Shown: in pieces, positions 11,626 to 23,069 of the stretch
Layout: each line of letters starts with the position of its first letter
How positions within the stretch are numbered: the stretch's first letter is position 1
NCBI GenBank assembly: GCA_004009845.1
Contig: RMBW01000046.1
Location: 1 to 64,000 of the forward strand
DNA length: 64,000 nt
Direction of reading: 5' to 3'
From: Davidsoniella eucalypti
Lineage: Eukaryota > Ascomycota > Sordariomycetes > Microascales > Ceratocystidaceae
Program-made: the position numbers and the translations under genes
The notes under the pieces: model-generated
Databases searched by the model: none
Told to the model about the DNA's origin: nothing
What the model saw: the letters and a program-made list of their open reading frames with translations, nothing else

Positions 11626-12448
11626 GGTGTTGTTGTTCTTATTTATTCAGGTTGGGAAGAGGATAGGGAAGAAACCGGTTTTTTGGTAGCCGAAGAAAGG
11701 CGAGTTATGGACGGTAATATAAGAGTTTTATGTGTATAGATGTTGCTCTACAGTTTCGGTATTGTGTATTATGTCGTTATATCGGTTTCGAGTTGTAGTG
11801 TGACTGAACTATAGTTGGTTGTTGAAGTGGGCGTCGTGGAAGTGGGGAGATCAATTGGAAGGCTTTTGATCTGGTACAGTGATAGTTTTGAAAAATTTGC
11901 ACCTATTTCTTACAACTGAATAGTTGGTTAACTTGAAGGTAAATGGGAAATTCAATTGACCGAAAGCTTACATTTTTTTCAACGTCACCGTCCAAAATGG
12001 GATAGGTAAAAGTGATACCGTTAGCTTTAGCTAATTGACCAACTGCAGCCACAAGGCTGTGACGTCAAGGCTGAAAGATGTGCTGTAGTGGGGCACATTT
12101 GAGTGATGTTGTAAGTGGAGAAACATTATTTGTAGTTTCACGTGATTTATCTCTTTCGCGTGATACACAACTTGGCATCTTAGTTCTACATAAACCAACA
12201 TCGAGATCTTGAGCACGTCACGCAACATTTTTTAGATGAATTACTTTCGAATATTTACATCTTCATTGAGTTTACAAAGGTGATACTGCTTAATGTAATT
12301 TTTAATAACTTGATCTTTTTTTGGTAAACTTGGAACTATAAACTATAACTAATTTGCTACGAGAAATGTAATGCTGCTTGGTATATATATATACTTTGTG
12401 TTGCAGCAATCGATCATCTCTGATGCTTGGATTTACGTGCCTCTTATT
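11626..12448. other. LSM7 upstream region
   Basis: About 0.8 kb carrying the LSM7 promoter and the 3' flank of the serine-rich ORF. No gene is supported. Confidence 0.5.
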
Positions 12449-13231
12449 TCATGGCTTATATCGCAGAATTGAGGAAACCGACCGTAGGGATGTACCGGTA
12501 TTGAAGATGGACTCCGGCGTATAGGTTTTCGTCTCTTTTGCTCCTACTCGTCTGCTACGGCGTGTGTGACTAGTAGATGACAAGTCAACTTGGGGAGCCA
12601 TCGATGGGTTAGAACTAGTACGATGCGTAGATTTTTCAGATGAAGGTCGCGAAGGGGACGTAGATGCTACAGGTGAAGAGTAGGACTGCGAGATAAGGGG
12701 TTGCGAGGGAACAAATTTCACAGCACTTGGATTCAAGCTCAGTGATAAAGGGGCACTCATTGATATACTATCAACGTGTTTGTGGAGGTCCACCGTTGTA
12801 GAGGGGCACAAAGATAGAGGCGGAGTATCTGACGCAAAGCGGTGTTTAGAGTTATGGCCGGTGAAGTAGGCCGCATCACGGTTGCTGTGAGAGCGAGCAT
12901 TCCCGTTGTTGTGAGTGACTGGAAGAGCAGGAGAAAGGTTATGAGAATCCATGCTAGAAAATTGCTTTTGGAACTGGGTAGAAGTTGGTATGGAGGTATT
13001 GGATTGATTTGGGTACACTCGTGGAGGCGGTGGTACGTAGGAGCGGTCACGGTAACTATTGAGGAATGGAGAAGGCGTATGATGGATAGTAGTTTGGCCA
13101 TTCCGTGAAGATGATCGTGTACTAGATAGATGAGGTTGTAGACTCGAATTGTGTGACGATGGGGCTGGAGCAGAGAATGAGCCCATAGTGGGATAACTGT
13201 AAGAATGCTGTGAAGACTTTCGATTCTGCAT
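12449..13231 (-). CDS. Serine-rich uncharacterised ORF directly downstream of PAN3
   Basis: I do not recognise this protein. The open frame actually continues upstream of this ATG, in the same frame as PAN3, right up to the PAN3 stop (TAG at 13328-13330): about 290 codons without a stop. The first ATG is at 13231 and gives 260 residues ending SSILRYKP. The product is polar, rich in Ser, Pro, His and Asn, with no domain, signal peptide or membrane segment. A basic patch (TRRSRRVGAKETKTYTPES) lies near the C-terminus. Random sequence of this composition would not stay open so long, so it is probably translated. It could be a separate gene, the second ORF of a bicistronic PAN3 mRNA, or a PAN3 extension made by readthrough. 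I see no splice pair that removes the TAG. Confidence 0.5.
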   Translation of the reverse strand: MQNRKSSQHSYSYPTMGSFSAPAPSSHNSSLQPHLSSTRSSSRNGQTTIHHTPSPFLNSYRDRSYVPPPPRVYPNQSNTSIPTSTQFQKQFSSMDSHNLSPALPVTHNNGNARSHSNRDAAYFTGHNSKHRFASDTPPLSLCPSTTVDLHKHVDSISMSAPLSLSLNPSAVKFVPSQPLISQSYSSPVASTSPSRPSSEKSTHRTSSNPSMAPQVDLSSTSHTRRSRRVGAKETKTYTPESIFNTGTSLRSVSSILRYKP

Positions 13232-13327
13232 TCGAATAGATGAAGGAGCTGTATATGTTTGTTGTCGACGACTTGAAAAAGCCGATGGGTTCCGCGGCAC
13301 ATTATCGCAAGTAATGGCATCCGACGT

Positions 13328-15871
13328 CTAGCGGGCCTTGTTGTTGATAGGTGTAGCAGAAGCCTTGAGAAGAGACTGAAAGCAAGACTCCACTAGTCTC
13401 TTGAGATCTTTGTATGTGGTGTAGAATACAGTTTGCTCATCACGGCTGGTCAAGCTGATCATATCATTTGTACCAACATCCAGTCGATTGAGGCTTGCAA
13501 TCATTCGACCCAAGTCAAGAGACGGTTTGCCGTTTGCATCAACTGCGTGAAATAGGAAATCACGGTACAGTTTGAGGGCATAGCACTGCCCATTCTCGGA
13601 CCATCGGGGATCACCCTCAAACTCCATGCGTTCGTTGATGGCACCAAGTTTAGCTAAAAGGCGAACGAGACGGCCATTCTCTAGCTCTCCGTAAAGGACA
13701 GAGGTTAGAGAATCTTGCGCATGAAGCGCCGAGTCAATAGTATCAAATGCATGGCCAACCATACGCACGAGTAGATTGTCTACTGACTTGCGAATATCAG
13801 GCGACGCCGGAGTCAACAGCCATAGGATAATGTTACGAAGATCTGTAGAGTACCCAAGCTCCTTAAGCTCGTTGAAGTACGCATCGAACTTTGCATCCGC
13901 AGGGAGGGATGTTCCTCCTAGGGCTATAGTTAGTATAGCACGACCTAGCTGAATGAAGTCTTCTTCCTGCTGAATAGAGACGGAAGGACGATCCTCAGTC
14001 TGCACTAGATCAAGAACACCACACGCATTGAGTCTGATGCGATTTTTATCAGTGACTAGAATCTTGCTGAGATCGAAACATCTCACAGCAAGTCTAGCAC
14101 CATGAATAGCACGGAGAGCATTACCGAGCTGCACAATATAGCTCCAGATAATGCTTTCCGAGAAGATAACTTTGGCCCGAGCATGTGTACGCCCATTTCT
14201 ATGTTCTCCAGATGCAGCACAGATATCAGCGAGTGTTTTGGCGCCAGGATAAAAATCCTGAACGACGACAAGAGAGCTGCCACCAAACTTTCGAGTAGTG
14301 AATGCTTGGTGTATGCTGACAACGCTTGAATTGCGAACAGCCTTCCAGTCTGTGGATGTACGAAGGACATGCTTATAGGCATTATCATTGGTCAAACGGA
14401 ATCCTTCTAGACGGCGCAGGCAATAGGTACGGTCATCCTTGACGGATGAAGCTTTATAGACCCATGTAGAATAGCCAAAGAGGCTTACATTACTACGGGG
14501 CGACGTATCAAGCGCAACTAAGGAGTGGTAATCTTCGATCTCGGGGAGCTGAGGGCCTGTGGGAGATTGTTTAGAAAGGTGGTTCCGAGAATGCAGATGT
14601 GCAATAGATTGACTTACTAGTCATAGGAATCACACTCAATGTAGACTCAAGTCTCTTGATCATGTCCTCGCGAATCTTTTCTGGTAGAAAGAGATCATGC
14701 GCTAGTTTTTGATATGGAAGAAGGTCTTCTCTGTATGGTCCCATGTTCGCATACAAGTGGTGTTGAAGCTATAGCTTGGTATTAGCAGGAAAACTAGAAA
14801 CTTCATATTGGTTCTTGAGGTTGTGAAACATACCGGTTGAGCATGAGACATGTAGGGACCGGCATGCGGGTAGTACCCGGCACTAGCCATGACGGAGTCT
14901 TGCGCATATGGATTAAACTGCGCTGATCCTTGTAATGTGCTGGCAACCTGGTTCATATTGAAGGTATCATAGCCAAAACCAGATTCGATTTGGTTAACAG
15001 ATTCATTTGCGCCACCGCCTCCAAGGTCATAGTTGGAAGGGGTGAACTCCTTGACGTGTGCAGGGTTGAAAGCCATGGGCTTTTTGGCTTCGCTTTGGGG
15101 AGTATTAGGCGCGGTGTTACCTGTAGACATTGCTAACCGAGTTAGTATATAGTAGCCATAGAGTGTATATATTCATGACATACTACCGCGGGGAGTAAAC
15201 GAAACTGCGTTAAGGGCCTGAGAAGAGAATGTCGACTTTTTGGCTAGAGGCGAGGTGGAAGGTGAATTGGGCGACATGCCTGATTGCACGGTTGGCACAG
15301 CGTGCAAGCCAGAGGGCGAAGTAGAAGAAGATGAGGGAGTGAATGCGGGAGTATCCCATTTCAATGTTCGCCTGTACAACACATGGTTAGCTACCCCAGT
15401 CTTGTACTCGGCCATAGCTCCGAGTGTGTGAGTAGTGCTTGCTATATATGTATATATAGGCGCATTGAATGTTTTTGAGTTGTAGGGTCTACATACTGAT
15501 GAGAGCTAGGAGAGGATAGAAGAGAATTTGCCGTCAAGTTACCAGTTGCTGCATTATTATGGTGGTTATTGTAAGCAATAGAGCTGTGACTCGGAGTGGT
15601 AGCGGCACTATTGATAGTGCCGTTCGTTTTGGAAGTCTTTGTTTCGTGGTTGAACGCGCATCCTTGATTTTCGTAGCGGCAATGGCCATAGATCAGGACG
15701 TTCTTGCATGGCGTGTCTATGGTTTCTGGCGGTGGTTAGTAAATCAATGGGGCGAAGTCTGTGCAGATAAACCAATGCTAAGATAACAAGTGTATACTAA
15801 CCTCGAGTCTTAGCATTAGGTGAACCAACCTGCCGACGTAGCTCGGTGGGCTGCGAGCCCCTCATTGACAT
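13328..15871 (-). CDS. PAN3: PAN2-PAN3 deadenylase regulatory subunit PAN3
   Basis: Regulatory subunit of the PAN2-PAN3 poly(A) nuclease, which trims mRNA poly(A) tails with poly(A)-binding protein. Six exons (15871-15802, 15725-15497, 15371-15184, 15132-14834, 14768-14618, 14556-13328) give 721 residues, all in phase. A CCCH finger lies near residues 29-50 (C-x8-C-x6-C-x3-H, from CKNVLIYGHC to CAFNH). A PAM2-like motif FNPAHVKEFTP (about residues 182-192) would bind the PABP MLLE domain. Then comes the family segment HHLYANMGPYREDLLPYQK, a degenerate kinase domain (no HRD or DFG catalytic set) and a C-terminal knob (MEFEGDPRWSENGQCYALKLY) that contacts PAN2. The CAT|CA junction at 15497 and the 15184 donor are my best choices; a one-codon shift at 15184 is possible. 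Confidence 0.95.
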
Positions 15872-18096
15872 GATGTGCAAGACCGAAGAGAAAAGTTGGC
15901 GAGACGATTCGAGACAGTGTTAGAGGAACTCTACGTTTGTGAATAGAGAGAGATATGCTGGTCTGGAAACCCAAACTAGAGCAAAGCGGTGGCGGTCGAG
16001 GTTTCCACGGGAGACTCGATCAAACAATCAGCGCACGATAGAGACGGGAGGCGGGTGGGATTGAATGAAGCGAGAACAAGATAAAGATACATGCAGCAGC
16101 GGCATTGGGAGATGAGGTCGAGGTTCGGGACAGATCGACTGCTATGATGAGGATGCTGATGCTGATGATGCTGTTGCTGCTTGCCCGTGCTAGTAGTTGC
16201 AGGTTGTTTCGGAATTCAGATCGCGTAGTAGCATGGATGAGCGCGATAATGGTCAAGGCCGAAGTTGGCGGACAGTGACCGTGCTTACGGCAGTGAATGA
16301 AATTGTGATTATTGATACGACAGTCGTGGTAAGAAACGCGTTAGCGAGAGGCCTGTTTGGTGCAGGTCGAGAAGAGGTGTGCTGCAAGGCAATGGCACGG
16401 CAGTCAAGAACAGATTGATAAAGCGTTGCAGTGGCGGCAGCGGCAGCAGCAGATAATAGTGTTGTTGTCGTCGTTGTTGTTGCTGATGGTGGTGTTGTTG
16501 GCCGTTGAAGGTGGTGGTAGAATGAATTGCGGGACAGGGCCTTCTTGCTTTGACGAGGGGCGTATAGCGACCCAAACCCAAGAATGTCAGGGGTATGGTA
16601 TTTAGTGGAGCTTGCTAGTACATAGCAGCTTAGAAGAGAACAACAGGAGCAGCCAATACAGACTGCTAAAGAAACCGCAATAGGTGGTAACAATTTGCCA
16701 AGGCAACTAGCTGCTAAAGCTAGCTGCGAATATTTGAGATAATCTGGCGATAAACAAAGAGAGTTATAGCGAGAAGGTGGCGCTGTAGCATTAGAATAGA
16801 ATAGAAGATGAGAACAGAGGGTTGCTATAGAGTAAACATGCCCTACGATAGCAGCTAATACAAATGTGGTTATTGTAATACTTGTCCAATATCAGTAGAT
16901 CTCTCGAAATACAACTTCATAAATTGACGACCTAGAATTATAGAAACTCAAATATACATGTCTTATACTTCCGGACGTTCCATCACTTCGGAATATTTAT
17001 ACAGGAAATTCCACTACTTGCTCTATAAATCATAAATTTCCCCATATCATTTGCCTACTGGCCGCCTTGGGCTTACCATCTGCCTATGAGAAAAGTAACA
17101 GTATGCCTCTAACAATGTTTGCTCTTGAATATAGCGGTAAGAGATAGGTCTCTATGCAAACATATCTCCTTTATGAGAGAGCTCATACCAGACATTTTCT
17201 ACATGTTCTGAATACCAGCTTTTGTATCAGCATGGCTTCAACCACTATTGCTTCAAGTGTTTCTATCTATGCTCTCTGTATTGCCTTCACATTTCTCTCT
17301 TTAGACATTAACATTACCTCCATTAATGCCTGTGACTCTATTAAGAAATAGTAAAAAAAGCTCAATAAACTGATTCCTTTGTATCATTTCAGTTAAAAAG
17401 GCCCAGAAAATGAAAAGACTCTAATTACATGATTTTGCTGGGACACAAAGGCACACTTAGATATTATTAGACCATCCATGCACGATCTCATCCGGAACTT
17501 ACTTAGCAGAGAGACTCGGTAGAAAACTCAAGAGCTATGCTGTGCTACGAGTGTTTCTAAACAAAGTCGCATGCTTCAAATCCCCCCATTCAACCGCTTT
17601 CGGCGCTATCGATGCTTGGTTATCCACATATATCGACGTGGCATGGGAGTCGTTTATCTTCAACGCCACATGACGATGTCATCGATGGAAGAGCATGGCT
17701 TTTGCCACAAGAAAAACGCCACAGTCTGAGTGGCTTGTGAACAACATTAGCTATCATTATCTTTGCGCTTCCTTGAGAAGGTTCGCTTTAATCTGATCTA
17801 AGAGCTTCTGTACAACTGATTCACATCTAGTCTATCCTGATTGCAGCATAGATTGCCAATCTACTACTTTTCTTTTCTGTCCACGTGGACTAGAAACTGT
17901 TTTCTATATTATTCCACCAATTCCACCAATGTTGCAGCCTATCTTCCATCTAAGCAAATAATCAACCTTGCGCCTCCCATCAGTTCCAACTCCAACCTTT
18001 GCGCCCAGCTCATCGCCAACTATCTGGATTGGCTTGAGGCGCCTTCAACACATTCTCAGCATTTAACTGGCCGTCTAAAAGGGGATTATAGTCATC
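15872..18096. other. Divergent promoter between PAN3 and the UBX gene
   Basis: About 2.2 kb shared upstream region. It contains a trinucleotide-rich stretch (about 16425-16515, GGC/CAG then GTT-type repeats) and CT-rich leader sequence before the UBX start. Open frames through the trinucleotide tract are low complexity on both strands, and I do not support them as genes. Confidence 0.5.
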
Positions 18097-19690
18097 ATGG
18101 CAGATGACTTCGATATCGGCCAGCTTTCCGCTGAGCAGCAGGATATTTTGAACCAGTATATCGCCGTCACCAACCAAGAGCTGGCAAGTGCTATTCCTTT
18201 ACTGGAACGGTCTCAATGGAATGTACAGGTATATATATCAAAGAAGCTCCCCAAATACATCCTATAACACTAACCAGCAACCGTGGGGATAGATTGCAAT
18301 CTCAAAGTTCTTTGATGGCGAAGGCCCGGACCCTATCGCCAAAGAAATGGCGGCGCAAACAGCTCCTTCAAACGTCCATACCGAGAACCTACAAGACTCA
18401 TTATGGGAGGCCCCGGCACCTACACGACGTCCACAAACAGAACCTGCACCGAGAGTTGTTCCTCAGCAAGGTGGTAGACTTCCATCGCTCTTCTCGATAC
18501 TTCTCTACCCATTCAACTTTGGCTATAAACTAGCTTCATTTTTTTACCGTACCGTCTTATTCGTGGCCTCATTCCTGCCAGCCTCAATACGACCACGTGC
18601 AGTCACAGATGGGCTTGCTGCGGGTATCAGAAGTGTCACTGGTCGGCGGATGTTACTACCAAGAGACACTGCTGCGAGATTTAAGCGGGAGTTTGAGGAA
18701 GAGTACGGTACCGCACTACCGTTCTTTGAAGGCGGAGCGGCACAGGCACTTGATGCTGCCAAGACTGAACTCAAGTTCCTTCTTATGGTCCTCATATCGC
18801 CAGAACATGACGACACGGACTCCTTCATTCGCGATACGTTATTAGCACCTGAAATTGTCGAGTTCATCACCAATCCTGCCAACAATATCATCATTTGGGG
18901 TGGTAATGTTCTCGACTCTGAAGCTTATCAGGTGTCATTGGAATACAACTGCACAAAGTTTCCATTCAGTGCTCTTATCTGCCTAACTCCTAAGGAAGGT
19001 AGCACCCGCATGGGTATAATCAAGCGACTAGCGGGCCTGATGCCCGCTTCAAGATATTTACGTGAGCTTGGTCTAGGCATTGACAAATACACGGCAGACC
19101 TAGCTTCTGTGCGATCAGAACGCCGAGCCCGTGATGCTGCCCGTACTATTCGTGAGGAACAAGACTCCGCCTACGAGCGCTCTCTAGCACTTGACCGTGA
19201 ACGTGCTAAACAACGCCGTGAAGCAGAGATGCAAAAGGCACAAGATGAGCTAAAGGCTGGGCAGGAAGCTGCACGTGCAGCAGAACAAGAGCTCTCTAGA
19301 CAACGCTGGCGTCGCTGGAGGGCCTCCTTGGTAAAGGCAGAGCCCGCCGCTACAGAAAAGGACGTCGTTCGCTTGGCTATCAAGATGCCAGAATCATCTG
19401 AAGCTGGTCGTATCGTCCGTCGGTTCGAATCTAGTTCCACTCTAGATGATGTGTATGCATTTGTTGAGTGTTTTGACCTTCTTGGGGCTAATAAAGATTA
19501 CTCTGACCTAGACGATCTTAGTGTGCCTGAGGGTTATGAACACACATATCAATTCCAGCTTGTGTCTGTCATGCCCCGTCAGGCATACCCGCCATCAAAA
19601 GAAAATTTGTTGAAGGACGCCGTAGGTCGGTCAGCAAATCTCATTGTTGAAGAGGGGGAGCCAACAGGCGAGGAGGCGGATGATTTGTAA
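18097..19690 (+). CDS. UBX-domain protein of the FAF2/Ubx2 (Ucp10) type
   Basis: ER or lipid-droplet adaptor that recruits Cdc48/p97 to ubiquitinated membrane proteins in ER-associated degradation. Two exons (18097-18228, 18293-19690) give 509 residues. Order of parts: an N-terminal UBA-like segment (residues 1-55; LSAEQQDILNQYIAVTNQ, then SQWNVQIAISKFFDGE across the junction), a hydrophobic hairpin (about 107-145; FSILLYPFNFGYKLASFFYR), a UAS thioredoxin-like domain (about 180-310; LKFLLMVLISPEHDDTDSF), a charged coiled coil (about 320-385; ERAKQRREAEMQKAQDELKA) and a UBX domain (about 400-490; VVRLAIKMPESSEAGRIVRRF). The C-terminus is acidic. The architecture matches human FAF2 and fission yeast Ucp10; the role is inferred from that. 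The protein looks complete. Confidence 0.92.
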
Positions 19691-19908
19691 CCTTCTTATA
19701 TTATCTTCCTTGTCCAGTCTACTAGTAGCCTAGCGTTGAATTAAGTTTAACATCGGACCAAATCTGTCTCATTGAATCCATCAGACATATAATCGCACGA
19801 CATTGTGAATATTCCTTCACTGACTGATCAGAAGGCTCCCGCTGGAGTATAAGCATTTTTGTACTTAGTAACCCTTCTGGCAGTGTATAGCAGCATATCT
19901 ACATTTAA
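19691..19908. other. UBX gene 3' flank
   Basis: Short 3' flank, presumably 3' UTR. Nothing else is visible. Confidence 0.4.
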
Positions 19909-20290
19909 CTATTGGTAAAGCACGGTTCCACAAACGATATCTTCTTCGCTGCCAGAGACAAGCTCTCGCCAACAATGAAAAGAAAGTAGAAGACCTGTCA
20001 GACGTCCATCACATCCCACCCTACCAATGCGCTCGAAAGCAGACCATATAGCAGGGACGAGATCATCATCACTTCTTATACAGCCAGCGCCCAGCCGAAG
20101 CCGCCACTGAGCCGCCATCTTTGCAGATGGTGCAGAAGTACCAAGAGTTTTCACTCTAAGGATGTGAGGATATCAATCATCAACCAGGGTGGACTCTGTA
20201 GCTCCTTTGGGGAACCAAGAGGAAGGTCGACTACTATAGAAATGATTCTCTGAAGTATTGTCGCCTAAAGAAGAAAAGGAAAAGGAAAAA
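19909..20290 (-). pseudogene. Possible broken gene or short exon pair
   Basis: I do not recognise the product. On the minus strand a TATAAATA box (about 20329-20336) and a pyrimidine-rich stretch lead into protein-like sequence at about 20258-20165 (ILQRIISIVVDLPLGSPKEL). It hits a TGA near 20154-20157. The sequence then continues in another frame (MAAQWRLRLGAGCIRSDDD, from 20119; SFHCWRELVSGSEED) to a stop at 19909. Two abutting protein-like frames suggest one ancestral coding region broken by a frameshift. A small intact gene starting at 20119 (69 codons) is the alternative. There is no domain to decide between them. Confidence 0.25.
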
Positions 20291-23069
20291 AAATGCAAAA
20301 GAAGGTGGAAGAGGTGCGTATTTATATTCAATAATTAGTGGGTCAGATGCAATCAGTAGATTTTTTTTTTCTTCTTAGTTATTTTCCGGTATGTTATGTA
20401 AAAAGCCGGTTTTCTAATGAAAAATTCTTCAAGGTCAAAACTTACATCACCGGTCCTAACAAGGTTTACTCTACAGTCGTTCTTTTACTTGATAATAGGT
20501 ATTGCGGATAAGTAATGTGCCTTGATTATATCCATTTCTACAGTAGCTTCTTGGTCTGTAATGTAATTAGTTCGATTTTATCAACATGTAGTCCCAGTTG
20601 ATTTCCTTATCAAATAATAAGGTATATATTTTAGTGATGTTGTAAAACCTAACGATAGTGTTGATTCTCGCATGTCACGATAGCTCAGAACTGACAGAAA
20701 TAATTCTCAGAAATAGTCTTAATTATTATCGTCTTGGTCCTACATTGGTCTTTAAGATAGAAGTTATCTATCATCAAGAGACAAGATAATGTTATTTGAT
20801 AGCTGAGCCCATTTAGGTCACCGCCTTTCCTTTCTGCCGATTTTATGAGGAAAAACCTTGGCGAACTAGCAAAAATTTGTATTTTTTTTTAAAAAACACA
20901 GGCAACGCAATGAAAACATACATAAGACAAAAGCTATCTAGTAGGTAAATAATTGATAAATGGAGAATAGCGTTCGTCAATCAATTGAATCTAAGGTCGA
21001 AAGCAGTGTCCTAAATAGGGTTAGTTATAGCTAGATGATGATGATGATTTTATTTTATAGTCTAGAGATTATCCAAGAGCTCCTTTTAGACTCCGGGCGA
21101 GGCCGTGTTGTCTAGCACCAATTTTCTATGTTCCTAGTAGTATCCGGGACTGCTCAGACTAGTCTGGCATCCATTTAAGCAACAACCTTCTTTTGCCAAT
21201 ATGACTAACCCTAACAACTCCTACCAGTAAAATCTAATCAGTAATTAACGACAAACAAACTTTGAGTTCACCAAACTGTTATTGGTAGCTAACTGATTGT
21301 AGTGTAATCATTGTCTTCTTTTAAAAAAAGTAATGAGAAATTCAAGAATCCGCTTGCTTAAATAAGTACTGTCCTCTATAAACACCTGTGGCTGAAAAGA
21401 ATAGAATAATACATCGTTCATAGTACTATGATCAACTAACATATAATAACTTATACACATGAATCCGTCTTTTTGAGTATCTGCTTGGTTCTTTTAGCCT
21501 TTATCCTTCGAGTAAGATGGTGGCATTAACATTGACAAGTTACCAAATGGAGATGACTAGATGTAACTGGTGATAGTAATATAGATCAAGTTTCGGTCAG
21601 TAGACAGTTTGGAATTTTGATATCACAACTATATCCATATATCGTACAGTAGCCCCACTATAGAAAACGCATGAATTTCGAGAGTTTTCCGAATTCTGTT
21701 GTGTAGAGAGCGGCATGATAGAAACACCACAGGCTAACGAACTAACAAGAAACACATGTGACTATGACGAGAATTGTGACTCGGCTAATTATTTCTTCTG
21801 TGACCGTTTTTCACAGAAACACTGCCTTGTTTAGCTGAGCTTGGTTCATATTTTTTAAGCGACATGGAGGAAATTTGTGAAGACAGAAAGGCACGAGTAG
21901 CCGAGCCAAAATAAACAATAATAAAAGCTGACTGATTGTTGCCAAGTGGCATGCATATAGAAGAAGTGTGGTTCTTTTCAATGAATGATAAAATAAATCT
22001 GACGCTGGTCAATCCTCTTCCACTGTACTTGTACTTACACCTGACTTAATCAGCATCATTTCACCATCAAATTGGCCGACTTACTTTGCGATGGATCCAA
22101 GCCAGCAGGCTTAAACACGGGATGATGTTTGCATTAGGCTGAGACTGGACTTCGGAGTGTGGAGGATTGTTGTTGAGAGCCTGAAGTTTGGCTGCCTTAA
22201 AGAGGTATCTGGTAGTCGTTGATGTTGAGTATGTGCGAAATACTTTGTCATCGATGAGAGACATATGTTGATATATCACAAAACACACTCGAGTCTTTTT
22301 GATTGCAGAGGCGAAATAGTTCAGCGTATCGAGGCCGACTAAAGGCTAAGCGTGTTGCATGAACATAACGAAAATGATATCGAATGTATATCTATGCGAG
22401 TCTATGCTATCACATTATCATTACTATAGATAACTGCATTGTATACATATTAAGCGAACTATAAGATAACAACCTGTCTACTCTTGGATATCACGCTGTT
22501 TTGGTAAACGCCTGCCATACATTGTGACATATTTGATATACCGGGACAAATCAACCTGATAGCCATGATATGATGGCATATTGTCTCAGATATTGGAGCA
22601 GGGTGGCATTTTTAATTGCGTACAGTAGTATCTAGAAGTGTATGATGATCCAGATAGGATCTACTTCGCTATGCCACGATGCCAGAGAGACGGCTTGGCC
22701 TACTTCGTGCTGCACATACGGATGCCCAAGGAGAACAACTGTTATTTGTCATTAGGCTTTGACTCAAAGCACAGCTTGCCTCAAAGCCTGGTCTTCCTCC
22801 CAAGAATCTACTAGAACATGAGCCTGATGATAGTACCGGGCAGTGAAATCCTAACTCGTTAGGCACATCAAAGACGGCGAACGAGATCTGGATTGAGGGA
22901 ATATGACGAGATACGTTCTGAATATCTATGCCTTAGTGTGTCTCTCTATATAGATGGAAAACTATTAAAAGCAGTGGTTCTAACGACCTGTACATCGTGT
23001 TATATTGTCCATCTACAACAAAGCTACTAACCTCTCTAGCCACCCCATAGAACAACCTCTACCTCCACA
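20291..23069. other. AT-rich gene-free interval
   Basis: About 2.8 kb without a supported gene. A short open frame on the minus strand (about 22067-22261, MSLIDDKVFRTYSTS) ends at a good GTAAGT donor, but I could not join it to a convincing second exon. The right end is the promoter of the ankyrin-vWA gene. Confidence 0.5.

Noticed and set aside
16253..16693. 146-codon minus-strand frame upstream of PAN3
   Set aside because: It runs through trinucleotide repeats giving Ala/Thr runs, and other frames are equally open there.
20670..20700. atagctcag word resembling a tRNA D-arm
   Set aside because: No acceptor stem or B box nearby.
22040..22290. Minus-strand frame ending at a GTAAGT donor
   Set aside because: Neither possible acceptor leads to more than a few further codons; too weak to call.
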